From assembly GCF_002483225.1 (NCBI RefSeq), contig NZ_DLHL01000056.1:36664-100663 (forward strand): a stretch of 64,000 nucleotides of DNA, read 5' to 3'. The position numbers and the translations under genes were made by a program. Shown piece by piece: positions 51,423 through 59,314 of the stretch. The stretch is from Gemmatimonas sp. UBA7669 (GTDB lineage Bacteria > Gemmatimonadota > Gemmatimonadetes > Gemmatimonadales > Gemmatimonadaceae). Position 1 is the stretch's first letter. Each line of letters starts with the position of its first letter. The notes beneath the pieces were generated by a model, which was not told the origin of the DNA, did no database searches, and worked only from the letters and a program-made list of their open reading frames with translations.

Positions 51423-52622
51423 TCAGCCGTCCACCACGGGGAGAGCGGCCGCCGCTGCATCTTCGGCCTGTTGCAGATACTGCGCGGCCAGCGTGACCAG
51501 CGCCTCGCGTTCGACGCCGGCGCTGAGCGGACGCTCGCGCAACTTGCCCAGCACGATGTCGGTGAGCGTGGCCCGCCGGGCGCGCCCCCCGGCTCCACCG
51601 CCGGGCAGCGCCGGCAGCGGATCGGGGCGACGCGTATCGAGCTGAAAATGCAGCGCCTGCCGCCGATAGTCGCGCAGCGCCGTGTGATCGAGCTCGCGCA
51701 CGACATGCCGCGCCACATTGCGCACCACCACGCGCACCACGGCATCGGTTATGCCGCCCGGCACCGTGGCCACGCGCGCCGCCACGGCCTTGTCCACGTC
51801 GTCTGCGCCCATGCCCGACGCATCCACCGGTTCCAGGTCGAGCAGCACACGCGATGAAGGCACCGGATGGAAACGATGGGCCCCGGTGCGCAGATCGCGC
51901 TCGATGAATCCCTTGCCGTTCACGCCCGCACTGCGTTGCTCGCGCAACTCCCCCCACGGATTGCTGCTGGTGTAGTCGATGCTGCCGCTGTACCAGGCAT
52001 TGGGCGCCATCTCGCGGCACACGTGATAATGACCGAGCGCGACATAGCTCCACGCACTCGTGTGCAGGTCATCGAGCGGAATCTCCACCGCGGCACGATC
52101 CTCACCGGCCGCGTGTGGAGGCAGCAGGCCCGCTATCTCCCCGTGGAGCAGCAGCACGCGGTGCGCAAATCCATCCGGCGGCACCAGCGATGGTCGCTGC
52201 AATCCCGGCACATCGGGCACGGCCATCACCACCAGATTGCGCTCGGGGAACGTGAAACATTCGGCGCGCTGCTCCGCCACATGCACACCGATCTCGCGAA
52301 AGAGCGCGAGAATGCAGCCGGTGTCCACCGTGCGCGGTGCATCGTGATTGCCGGCGACCATCACGATGTCGCAGTCCGGCAGCGCCTGGCGCAGGCGCTG
52401 GAACTCCCGATAGGCGTGCAGAATGGCCGCGTTGCTGGGCCGCACCGTGTGAAAGATGTCTCCACCAATGACGATGACATCCGGCGCGCAGGCGATGACC
52501 TGATCGAGCGTGCGCGAGAGCGTCCGGTTGACGTCATCCTCGCGCTGGTTGATGCCACCGGGCGTGAGCCGCTGATACTGCCGGAACCCGAGGTGGAGAT
52601 CGGAGAGGTGCACAAGCCGCAT
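51423..52622 (-). CDS. sbcD: SbcD/Mre11-type nuclease subunit
   Basis: The 399-residue metallophosphoesterase starts MRLVHLSDLHLGFRQYQRLT. Metal-binding blocks are DVIVIGGDIFHTVRPSNAA, VMVAGNHDAPRT, LLLHGEIAG and YVALGHYHVCREM. It is the Mn-dependent nuclease of the SbcCD complex. A single base separates its stop from sbcC. The open frame upstream of 52622 has no family sequence. Confidence 0.95.
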   Translation of the reverse strand: MRLVHLSDLHLGFRQYQRLTPGGINQREDDVNRTLSRTLDQVIACAPDVIVIGGDIFHTVRPSNAAILHAYREFQRLRQALPDCDIVMVAGNHDAPRTVDTGCILALFREIGVHVAEQRAECFTFPERNLVVMAVPDVPGLQRPSLVPPDGFAHRVLLLHGEIAGLLPPHAAGEDRAAVEIPLDDLHTSAWSYVALGHYHVCREMAPNAWYSGSIDYTSSNPWGELREQRSAGVNGKGFIERDLRTGAHRFHPVPSSRVLLDLEPVDASGMGADDVDKAVAARVATVPGGITDAVVRVVVRNVARHVVRELDHTALRDYRRQALHFQLDTRRPDPLPALPGGGAGGRARRATLTDIVLGKLRERPLSAGVEREALVTLAAQYLQQAEDAAAAALPVVDG

Positions 52623-52689
52623 CCCACAAAGTACGCGGGCGCATGGAATCGCCGCAGTGGGGAGGCGGAGTTGGGGACGCCCTATGGGG

Positions 52690-53625
52690 CTATCGCACCT
52701 GCACCCGCTGCACGATGCGCAGGTCGAAGACACGCGGGGGCGTGGCGCCGGCGGGGCTTGTGGCCACCTCACTTTGGACCTCGAGGACGGTCCGTGCGTC
52801 CATGATCCACGCCCGTTCGCGGTCCACCCGCATGACCCCACGCATGGTGCCCGCCGTGACCACGCGTGTACCGGCGGGCAAGTCACGCAGGGGCCCATCG
52901 CGATGCAGCGTGCCTTCGATTGAGATCCAGGCCTGGCGCCCGTCGCGGGTGAGCGAATCGAGACGCAAACGCGCCTGCACCACGCCGTCTACCCGATAGC
53001 CCGCCACCGGCAAGGACGGCAGGCGCATGTCACGGGTCCATTCACTGCCCACGGAAACGGGCGCGGCGGGCAACAGGCCGGGCATGGAGGTGAGGGTGGC
53101 ACCAAGGTCGGCATCCCCATCAGATGACTCGATGACGCGCATGGCGCCATCCGGCGTGACCTTCATCCGCATGGTCTGCCCGAAGATGGGCGTACTCACG
53201 GGACGCGCGCCGTCGGGCGCGTCGCCGCTACCCACAACAAGTGAGTCGGAGTGCACCCACAGGGTCGTATGCGACAGGTCGGCCGCCTCCACGAGACTGT
53301 GCGCGAAGAGCTGGATGCGCGTGGAGCGCAGCGTGGCCCTTGAGGCCAGCGGACCATAGGCCGGCGCGCTGTTGGCGTCCCGGCGCTGGGAGGTGGTGAC
53401 GGTCTGCTCCACCATGAGACGCAGCGTGTCGCCTACACGAGGACGCACCATGAGGCGCACACCGTCGAGCGACGTGCGCGCGGCGCGCGCGTTGGCTGTC
53501 GTCTGACCGACGTTCTGGCCGCTCGTCTGGGCATGGAGTGCGGTCCCGCTGCTCGCACTGCACAACGCCGCACTGCCAAGCGCAAGGCACAGAGACCGGG
53601 ACGAGGGACGCAGAAAGGGAGCCAT
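52690..53625 (-). CDS. Hypothetical secreted protein
   Basis: The 311-residue protein has a signal peptide (SLCLALGSAALCSASSGTAL, cleavage near HAQ). The mature part is beta-rich, with PRVGDTLRLMVEQTVTTSQR and VTPDGAMRVIES, resembling uncharacterised secreted proteins that measure as DUF6263-like. No catalytic residues are evident. It is upstream of sbcD by about 70 bases on the same strand and may be co-transcribed. Confidence 0.66.
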   Translation of the reverse strand: MAPFLRPSSRSLCLALGSAALCSASSGTALHAQTSGQNVGQTTANARAARTSLDGVRLMVRPRVGDTLRLMVEQTVTTSQRRDANSAPAYGPLASRATLRSTRIQLFAHSLVEAADLSHTTLWVHSDSLVVGSGDAPDGARPVSTPIFGQTMRMKVTPDGAMRVIESSDGDADLGATLTSMPGLLPAAPVSVGSEWTRDMRLPSLPVAGYRVDGVVQARLRLDSLTRDGRQAWISIEGTLHRDGPLRDLPAGTRVVTAGTMRGVMRVDRERAWIMDARTVLEVQSEVATSPAGATPPRVFDLRIVQRVQVR

Positions 53626-53743
53626 CGCCTTACGATACCGTCAACCGGTCGGAGAGGATCCCTCGAAACCCAACCGCGCGGGTTCCACACGTGGGCAGAC
53701 TGTGGACAACGGACCGATGACGGACGAAACTGCGGAGTCCTGC

Positions 53744-54748
53744 ATGTCCCTGTCCCTTTGCCCGGCCGCCCGGTTCCCCATGGTTCCCCAGTTCCCGTCT
53801 CGCACGCGTCGTCGGTTCTGCCAATCGGCCGTCGCGCTGGCCCTGCTGCCCATGCTGGCCGGTTGCGACCGACTCAAGTCGGCGTTGCAGGAACCCGCCG
53901 TCGGCGATCCGGTGTGGCAGGCCGACAGCAGCCTCATTGCCAAAGCGCCACCCATGCTGTTTCGCGTGCTGCGCAAGCCGGACGGCGATCAGGTGGTTCC
54001 CATTGCCACCATCGGCGAGAAGGGATTCCAGCCGCTCTATCTCAGCAACCGCGGGTGGCGCGCCCTCGATCTGAATGCCCTGCACAGCGGCGTGACCCTG
54101 CAGGCGCTGCGCGGCGGCGAAGTGAGCGGCACGGTGAAGATCACCCGTGGCATGTGGGAGGGCGGCACGGCGCTGGATTCCATCCAGGGATGCCGCGTCA
54201 TCGTGCCGGGAGCCCGCGCACAGGTGCCCGACGGGGTGGAGCTGCTGCTGAGTGGCGCGAAGCCGCAGCGACCAACCGGCAGCGGCAGCGATGCCGCCAT
54301 TGGCCAGACGCTCGAAACGATCGCCACGCTGGTGGCCCCCACGCTGGGCATCCCCATGTCCGCCATGCCCCGCTACCGTCGGCAGGTGCATGTGGTACCC
54401 ACGGGCGCCACGGCGCAGCCCACGCTGGTGGTCATTTACGACGATCCGGAAGTCGTGCCCGACAGCGTGCCCGTGTTTCCGCAGCCGCGTCCACGCCAAC
54501 TGATCGTGGTACTCGACAAGGGCATCTACGGGTACAAGCCGTCGCACACCTTCTCCACACTCGGCAATCGCAAATCGCCGCCGCGACGACGCTTTCTGGG
54601 CGCCGTGGATGTGGACGAAGACGGCAAGGCTGAACTGCTGTTCGGTTTGCAGGATCCCCGCGCCGAGCTGATCACGATCGGGTTCCGCTTTCGCGTCGAA
54701 GCCTGGGACCAGAGCTTCACCTACGAGCGTCTGCGCTGTCACGGCTAA
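53744..54748 (+). CDS. Hypothetical lipoprotein
   Basis: The ATG at 53744 follows a GGAG Shine-Dalgarno and gives 334 residues. A signal segment with twin arginines (RTRRRFCQSAVALALL) ends in lipobox MLAGC, Cys about 41. The mature part ends in an EF-hand-like line, AVDVDEDGKAELLFGLQDPR, common in FG-GAP/VCBS-type repeats. Function is unknown. Starts at 53717 and 53780 are also possible. Confidence 0.68.
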   Translation: MSLSLCPAARFPMVPQFPSRTRRRFCQSAVALALLPMLAGCDRLKSALQEPAVGDPVWQADSSLIAKAPPMLFRVLRKPDGDQVVPIATIGEKGFQPLYLSNRGWRALDLNALHSGVTLQALRGGEVSGTVKITRGMWEGGTALDSIQGCRVIVPGARAQVPDGVELLLSGAKPQRPTGSGSDAAIGQTLETIATLVAPTLGIPMSAMPRYRRQVHVVPTGATAQPTLVVIYDDPEVVPDSVPVFPQPRPRQLIVVLDKGIYGYKPSHTFSTLGNRKSPPRRRFLGAVDVDEDGKAELLFGLQDPRAELITIGFRFRVEAWDQSFTYERLRCHG

Positions 54749-54785
54749 CGCAGCCGAGCACTCATGTACGACCGTATCGGCCCGT

Positions 54786-55070
54786 TCACTCGACGCCGAT
54801 GTCCCAGGCCTGCTCGAGATCGGTGCGGCTGTACGTGCGAAACGCCGTAAGGGTTTGTGTGCGCAAGATGCCCGGCACGTTGGCAAAGCCCTGCGTGACC
54901 ACGGTCGCGATCTGATCGAGATCGGGCACGCGGACAATCGCCACCAGGTCCCAGGCCCCGGACACGGAATACACCTCGGCCACTCCGTCGATGCCGGCCA
55001 GCGCACTGGCGCAGGCCACGATGGACTTGGGATCGGCCTGCACGAGCACAATCGTGGTGATCATCGCCAT
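54786..55070 (-). CDS. Stand-alone Lrp/AsnC ligand-binding (RAM) domain
   Basis: The 94-residue protein has no helix-turn-helix. It reads MITTIVLVQADPKSIVACAS, SVSGAWDLVAIVRVPDLDQI and LRTQTLTAFRTYSRTDLEQ, the alpha/beta sandwich of Lrp C-terminal domains. Such stand-alone domains bind amino acids and form oligomers. It lies 16 bases downstream of an aminotransferase gene, consistent with amino-acid sensing; that link is inference. Confidence 0.88.
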   Translation of the reverse strand: MAMITTIVLVQADPKSIVACASALAGIDGVAEVYSVSGAWDLVAIVRVPDLDQIATVVTQGFANVPGILRTQTLTAFRTYSRTDLEQAWDIGVE

Positions 55071-55086
55071 AGTCTCCGCGTGAAGG

Positions 55087-56280
55087 TCAACCGGTGGTCA
55101 GGCAGCGTGCCACGCGCGTGAGACCTTCCACGGCGAGATCCTGGCGCGTGGCGTAGCTGGCGCGAATCCATCCCGGTGTACCAAAGGCACTGCCGGGTAC
55201 GATGGCCACCTGATATTCGTCGAGCACTGCGGCCGCAAACGCCGCCCCGGGATCTTCGGCGCCGCGGAATCCCTCCACGTTCACGTACAGGTAGAATGCC
55301 CCGCGCGGGCGGATGTAGCGCACGTTCGGGAACGCATCGAGCGCCTGCATGACCGCATCGCGGCGTGCGCGGAAGGCACGCACCATTTCTTCGACCGCGG
55401 CGTCGGCCTGCTCGCGTTCGGTGAGAGCCGCCAGCGCGGCATGCTGCGACACGGCGGCCGCGTTGGACGTGGTGTGACCCTGGAAGGCCGTCATGGCCTT
55501 GGACAGGGCCAGCGGCGCAATGGACCAGCCGATCCGCCAGCCCGTCATGGCATAGGCTTTGGCCACGCCATTGATGACGATGAGGTTGTCGCGAGCCGGC
55601 GCGACTTCGAGCACGGACTGCGCACCACCTTCATACGCAATGCGCAGATAGATCTCGTCGGCGATGACCCACCACCCGCGCTCAGCGGCCAACGCCAGAA
55701 TGGCCGCCAGTTCGTCACGGGTGTACACCGCGCCCGTCGGATTGCTCGGCGAGCAGAGCATGAGCCCCTTCGTGCGGGGCGTGGCTGCCTCGGCCAGTTG
55801 CGCGGCCGTCACCTTGAGATCGTTCGCCGGATCTCCCGGCACGGCCACGCAATTGGCACGCGCCAGCTCCACCATCTCGAAGTAGCTCGTCCACGACGGC
55901 GTGGGGATGAGCACGTCATCACCGGGCCCGAAGCAGCACACACAGGCGTTGTAGAGCGACTGCTTGGACCCGTTCGACACCACCACTTCGGCCGGCGTGA
56001 CCGGGGCGCCCTGCATCTGAATGCGGTTGGCGTCCGCGGCGATGGCCTCACGGAGCGGCAGAATGCCTTCGGTGTTGGTGTAGCGTGTGGCGCCGGCCTC
56101 GACGGCGCGGGCGGCCGCCTCGCGAATGAAGGCGGGCGTGTCGAAGTCCGGCTCCCCAGCCCCCAGATCGATGACGGGAATGCCCTGCGCCTTGAGGGCA
56201 CGGGACTTGGCGGCCACGGCCAGCGTGGCGGATTCCTTGAGTCGCGCGATGTTCGGGGACGGCTGGAAAGACAGCGGCAT
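55087..56280 (-). CDS. Class I/II pyridoxal-phosphate aminotransferase
   Basis: The 397-residue enzyme shows the aspartate-aminotransferase family layout: IPVIDLGAGEPDFDTPAFIR, ATRYTNTEGILPLREAIA, NGSKQSLYNAC, CSPSNPTGAVYTRDEL, ADEIYLRIAYEGG and the PLP lysine in VAKAYAMTGWRIGWSIAPL. The residue before this lysine is Ala where Ser is usual (SKxxxMTGWR). Likely substrates are aspartate or aromatic amino acids. The start was set at 56280 (MPLSFQPSPNIARLKES). Confidence 0.92.
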   Translation of the reverse strand: MPLSFQPSPNIARLKESATLAVAAKSRALKAQGIPVIDLGAGEPDFDTPAFIREAAARAVEAGATRYTNTEGILPLREAIAADANRIQMQGAPVTPAEVVVSNGSKQSLYNACVCCFGPGDDVLIPTPSWTSYFEMVELARANCVAVPGDPANDLKVTAAQLAEAATPRTKGLMLCSPSNPTGAVYTRDELAAILALAAERGWWVIADEIYLRIAYEGGAQSVLEVAPARDNLIVINGVAKAYAMTGWRIGWSIAPLALSKAMTAFQGHTTSNAAAVSQHAALAALTEREQADAAVEEMVRAFRARRDAVMQALDAFPNVRYIRPRGAFYLYVNVEGFRGAEDPGAAFAAAVLDEYQVAIVPGSAFGTPGWIRASYATRQDLAVEGLTRVARCLTTG

Positions 56281-56484
56281 GACCGGTCGCAGGAGTTCGG
56301 AGTGGGAAATCGCCCGGGAGCCGACTAGATTTCCGGGTTGGCCCGATGTTGAGGGCCAGCGAGGTGCCGTCCCAATTAAGCGACCCCGACACGTGGGCGC
56401 CATGACGGCCGCAGGGCGCCAGACGGGCGCGACAAGCACCGGCGGTTGGGCCGCCGGGATGACTGACAACTGAAGGGGTGGGGC

Positions 56485-58575
56485 GTGAGCGAGCAGGATC
56501 GGGAAGAGACGTCGTCCGGGACGACGCGAAGCCAGCACGTGGTGCTGGAAGGGCCGGCGGATATGCGCACGATGGCTGCGGCCATGCGCGCCGGCGTGGA
56601 ACGGAGCCGGGATGGCGGCGCGGAAGCCGCACCAGTTTGCCTCATCGTCACCCCAACGGCCGAACAGGCCATTACCGCCGGTGATCAGGCCCGGCGCCTG
56701 CTCGAGGGCAGCGCGGCGCGTGTGGTGCCGGTGACCGGCGTGGTCCGCGCCAAGCGCGTCCTGCGCGCCGCCCCCGTGGCGGTCGTCACCGGCACGGTGA
56801 CCGACCTGCTAGCCCTGCGCCGCGCCTCGGGACTTGATCTGGACTCATTGCAGGCCCTGGTGCTCGTCGGCCTCGACGACCTGCTCGCCAACACGGGCGA
56901 AGAAGCGCTGCTGGCGCTGTTGGCCGACGTGCCGGAAACGGCCTCGCGCACCGCCACGCTCGACGGCGAAACGCCGGCTACCGAGAGCTTCCTCGAGGCC
57001 CAGCTGCGCCGCGCGCGCCGGGTCAATCCGTTTGCCCTCGGCGACGCACCGCTCACCGTCACGCCGCGCTATCTCGTGACCTCGGCCACGGGCCGGGCCG
57101 ACGCACTGCGCGCAGTGCTCGACGAGATCGACCCGCCGTCACTCTGCGTCGTGTCGTCCACCGACGCCGGCGTGGAAGACGCCACGCAGGCGCTCGCGCG
57201 ACTGGGCCTCGTGGTGGATGGGCTCAATGTGCAGGTCGTGCGTCAGCCGTCGGCGCAGCATGTCGCCATGACGGTGCTGTGGGATGCGCCTCTCACGTTC
57301 GATGCGTTGGTCACGGCCATGGCCATGCGTCCGGTGGATGCCGTGGCGCTGTTGCTGGCCGATGAAGTGCCCGCCTTCCGTCGCATGACGGGTGGACTGG
57401 CCGAGCCGTGGACTGCGGCGGTCAAGAAGGCGTCGGCGGAAGACCGCGTGCAGACGCTGCGCACCGCGTTGCGTTCCACGCTGGCCAACGGTCAGCCGAC
57501 GGCCAGCGAGCTGGCGCTGGTGGCGCCGCTGCTGGACACGCATGATGCGGTGGAGATTGCCTGCGCCGCGCTTCGCCTGTACGAAGGCGCGCGCCGCGAA
57601 ACGCAGGCCATTCGCGCCAAGGCCATTTTCCTCAACCCCAAGCCCTCGGCGCGTGAAGCCCCGCGCAGCGAAGCGCGGGTCGAAGCCCCGGGCGCCGCGC
57701 GGTCGGAATCACGCGGTGAGTCGGGCGCGGCCTCCGGCGCGTCGGCTGGCGGCAAGCAGCGTGTGTTCCTCGGTGTCGGCAAGCGCGATGAGGTGCGGGT
57801 CGGCGACATCGTGGGCGCGATCGCCAACGAGGCCGGCATTCCCGGTGATCGCATCGGCTCGGTGGAACTGTACGAGTCGCACGCGACGGTGGAGCTGTCC
57901 GCGGAAGACGCCACCCGCGCGATCGAAGCGCTCAAGGACGCTTCGCTGCGTGGCCGTCGACTCGGCGCGCGCATCGACGAACGCAGCGGTGAGCGCTTCG
58001 GCGCCCGGAGCGGCGGCTTTGGTGGTCGTGGTGGCGATCGCGGTGGTGACCGCGGATTTGGTGGCCGCAGTGGCGGGTTTGGCGGCCGCGGTGGGGATCG
58101 TGGTGGTGACCGTGGCTTTGGCGGCCGCAGTGGTGGATTTGGTGGCCGTAGTGGCGAGCGCAGTGAGCGCAGCTTCGGCGAGCGCAAGTTCAGCGATCGT
58201 CCGCCGCGTGAGGATCGTGGCGAGCGCAGCGACCGGGGTGAGCGCAGCGACCGGGGTGAGCGCAGCGAGCGTCCGCGCTCGTTCGATCGCGGTGATCGCG
58301 GTGATCGCGGTCCGCGCGGTGGCTTTGGTGATCGCGACCGTGGGTCGCGTGGTGGATTCGGTGGCAGCGATCGTGGTGGCGACCGAGGCAGCGATCGCGG
58401 TGGTGATCGCGGTGGTCGTCCGCCTCGGGCGTCAGACGAGCGTCGCGCGTTCGGCGACCGTTCGCCGCGCGAACGCACGGAGCCGCGCGGTGAGTGGGCG
58501 GAGCGTGGCGATCGCATGAAGTTCGCCAAGCGGCCGCCGCGTCCGGCACAGTCTGACCGTCGCGACGAGGAGTAA
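56485..58575 (+). CDS. Pseudo-DEAD-box protein with DbpA RNA-binding domain and RGG tail
   Basis: The GTG start after AAGGGG gives 696 residues. Residues about 40-400 follow the course of a DEAD-box helicase (LIVTPTAEQAITAGDQARRL at motif Ia, VVTGTVTDLLAL at Ib). However, the Walker A segment is absent, the DEAD position reads ALVLVGLDDLLANT, SAT is lost, and no HRIGRTGR-like motif VI exists. Residues about 423-500 form a DbpA-type RNA-binding domain (QRVFLGVGKRDEVRVGDIVG, SVELYESHATVELS). The last 195 residues are Gly/Arg/Asp/Ser-rich with RGG repeats. It probably binds RNA without ATP hydrolysis. It ends 7 bases before tdk. Confidence 0.88.
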   Translation: MSEQDREETSSGTTRSQHVVLEGPADMRTMAAAMRAGVERSRDGGAEAAPVCLIVTPTAEQAITAGDQARRLLEGSAARVVPVTGVVRAKRVLRAAPVAVVTGTVTDLLALRRASGLDLDSLQALVLVGLDDLLANTGEEALLALLADVPETASRTATLDGETPATESFLEAQLRRARRVNPFALGDAPLTVTPRYLVTSATGRADALRAVLDEIDPPSLCVVSSTDAGVEDATQALARLGLVVDGLNVQVVRQPSAQHVAMTVLWDAPLTFDALVTAMAMRPVDAVALLLADEVPAFRRMTGGLAEPWTAAVKKASAEDRVQTLRTALRSTLANGQPTASELALVAPLLDTHDAVEIACAALRLYEGARRETQAIRAKAIFLNPKPSAREAPRSEARVEAPGAARSESRGESGAASGASAGGKQRVFLGVGKRDEVRVGDIVGAIANEAGIPGDRIGSVELYESHATVELSAEDATRAIEALKDASLRGRRLGARIDERSGERFGARSGGFGGRGGDRGGDRGFGGRSGGFGGRGGDRGGDRGFGGRSGGFGGRSGERSERSFGERKFSDRPPREDRGERSDRGERSDRGERSERPRSFDRGDRGDRGPRGGFGDRDRGSRGGFGGSDRGGDRGSDRGGDRGGRPPRASDERRAFGDRSPRERTEPRGEWAERGDRMKFAKRPPRPAQSDRRDEE
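58009..58140 (+). repeat. 60-bp tandem repeat encoding the RGG tail
   Basis: Two near-identical 60-bp units (58009-58068, 58069-58128) encode SGGFGGRGGDRGGDRGFGGR, followed by a decaying third copy. The repeat keeps the reading frame. Confidence 0.9.
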
Positions 58576-58582
58576 GCGCGGC

Positions 58583-59194
58583 ATGAGTGGCGGTTTCCAG
58601 GCGGCCGGCGGGTGGATGGAGGTGATCGCCGGCGTGATGTTCAGCGGCAAGACGGAAGAACTCCTGCGTCGCGTGCGACGGGCCACGATTGCCCGCAAGC
58701 GCGTGCAGGTGTTCAAGTCACATCTCGATGACCGCTACGCCGGCCTCTGGGCCGTTTCGAGTCATGACCGGCGGACCTTCGAGGCCACGCCGGTCGACTC
58801 CTCCTCGCAGATCCTGCTGCGCCTCGACCCGATGGCCCAGGTCATTGCCATCGACGAGGCGCAGTTCCTCGACGCCGGGATCGTGCAGGTGGCGTCGAGT
58901 CTGGCCGATCGGGGCCGGCGCGTGATCCTCGCCGGCACTGACACGGATTTTCGTGGGGAACCCTTTGGCGCCATGCCACAACTCATGGCGGTGGCGGAAA
59001 TGGTGGACAAACTGCACGCCATCTGCGTGCTGTGCGGATCGCCGGCCAGTCGCAATCAGCGGCTCATTGATGGCAAGCCGGCACCGTACGAGTCACCGAC
59101 CATCATGGTGGGCGCGGCTGACTCGTATGAGGCGCGATGCCGCGCCTGCCACATCGTGCCACGTCGCGACGAGGCACAGCAGTCGCTCCTCTGA
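58583..59194 (+). CDS. tdk: Thymidine kinase (type II)
   Basis: The 203-residue kinase has a P-loop GVMFSGKTEELLRRVRRA, the substrate-lid segment FKSHLDDRYAG, the catalytic Glu in VIAIDEAQFLD, TDTDFRGEPFGAMPQLMAVA and two zinc pairs (CVLCGSPAS...CRACH). It makes dTMP from thymidine for salvage. A nearly perfect terminator follows. It is 7 bases downstream of the pseudo-helicase gene, likely co-transcribed. Confidence 0.96.
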   Translation: MSGGFQAAGGWMEVIAGVMFSGKTEELLRRVRRATIARKRVQVFKSHLDDRYAGLWAVSSHDRRTFEATPVDSSSQILLRLDPMAQVIAIDEAQFLDAGIVQVASSLADRGRRVILAGTDTDFRGEPFGAMPQLMAVAEMVDKLHAICVLCGSPASRNQRLIDGKPAPYESPTIMVGAADSYEARCRACHIVPRRDEAQQSLL

Positions 59195-59202
59195 GTAGTC
59201 GC

Positions 59203-59257
59203 ACACCAAAGGGCCGCCGTGATGCACGTCCTGTGCATCACGGCGGCCCTTTGGTGT
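59203..59257. terminator. 25-bp perfect bidirectional terminator
   Basis: Arms 59203-59227 and 59233-59257 are exactly complementary over 25 bp around a 5-base loop. ACACCAAA and TTTGGTGT flank the outer stem. It lies between tdk (plus) and the convergent sensor-kinase gene (minus). Confidence 0.9.
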
Positions 59258-59258
59258 A

Positions 59259-59314
59259 CAGCCAGTCGGGATCAGCCAGGCGGGATCAGCCAGGCGGGAT
59301 CAGCCAGTCGGGAT
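59259..59314. repeat. 14-bp tandem repeat, four copies
   Basis: Four copies of CAGCCAGTCGGGAT or CAGCCAGGCGGGAT run from the terminator to the stop of the sensor kinase, with a partial fifth (CAGCCGG) inside the last codons. On the minus strand each unit carries a TGA. Confidence 0.9.

Noticed and set aside
53690..53710. DnaA-box-like TGTGGACAA
   Set aside because: It has one mismatch and is isolated; another near-match at 2531-2540 is also alone. There is no cluster or AT-rich unwinding element, so no origin is called.
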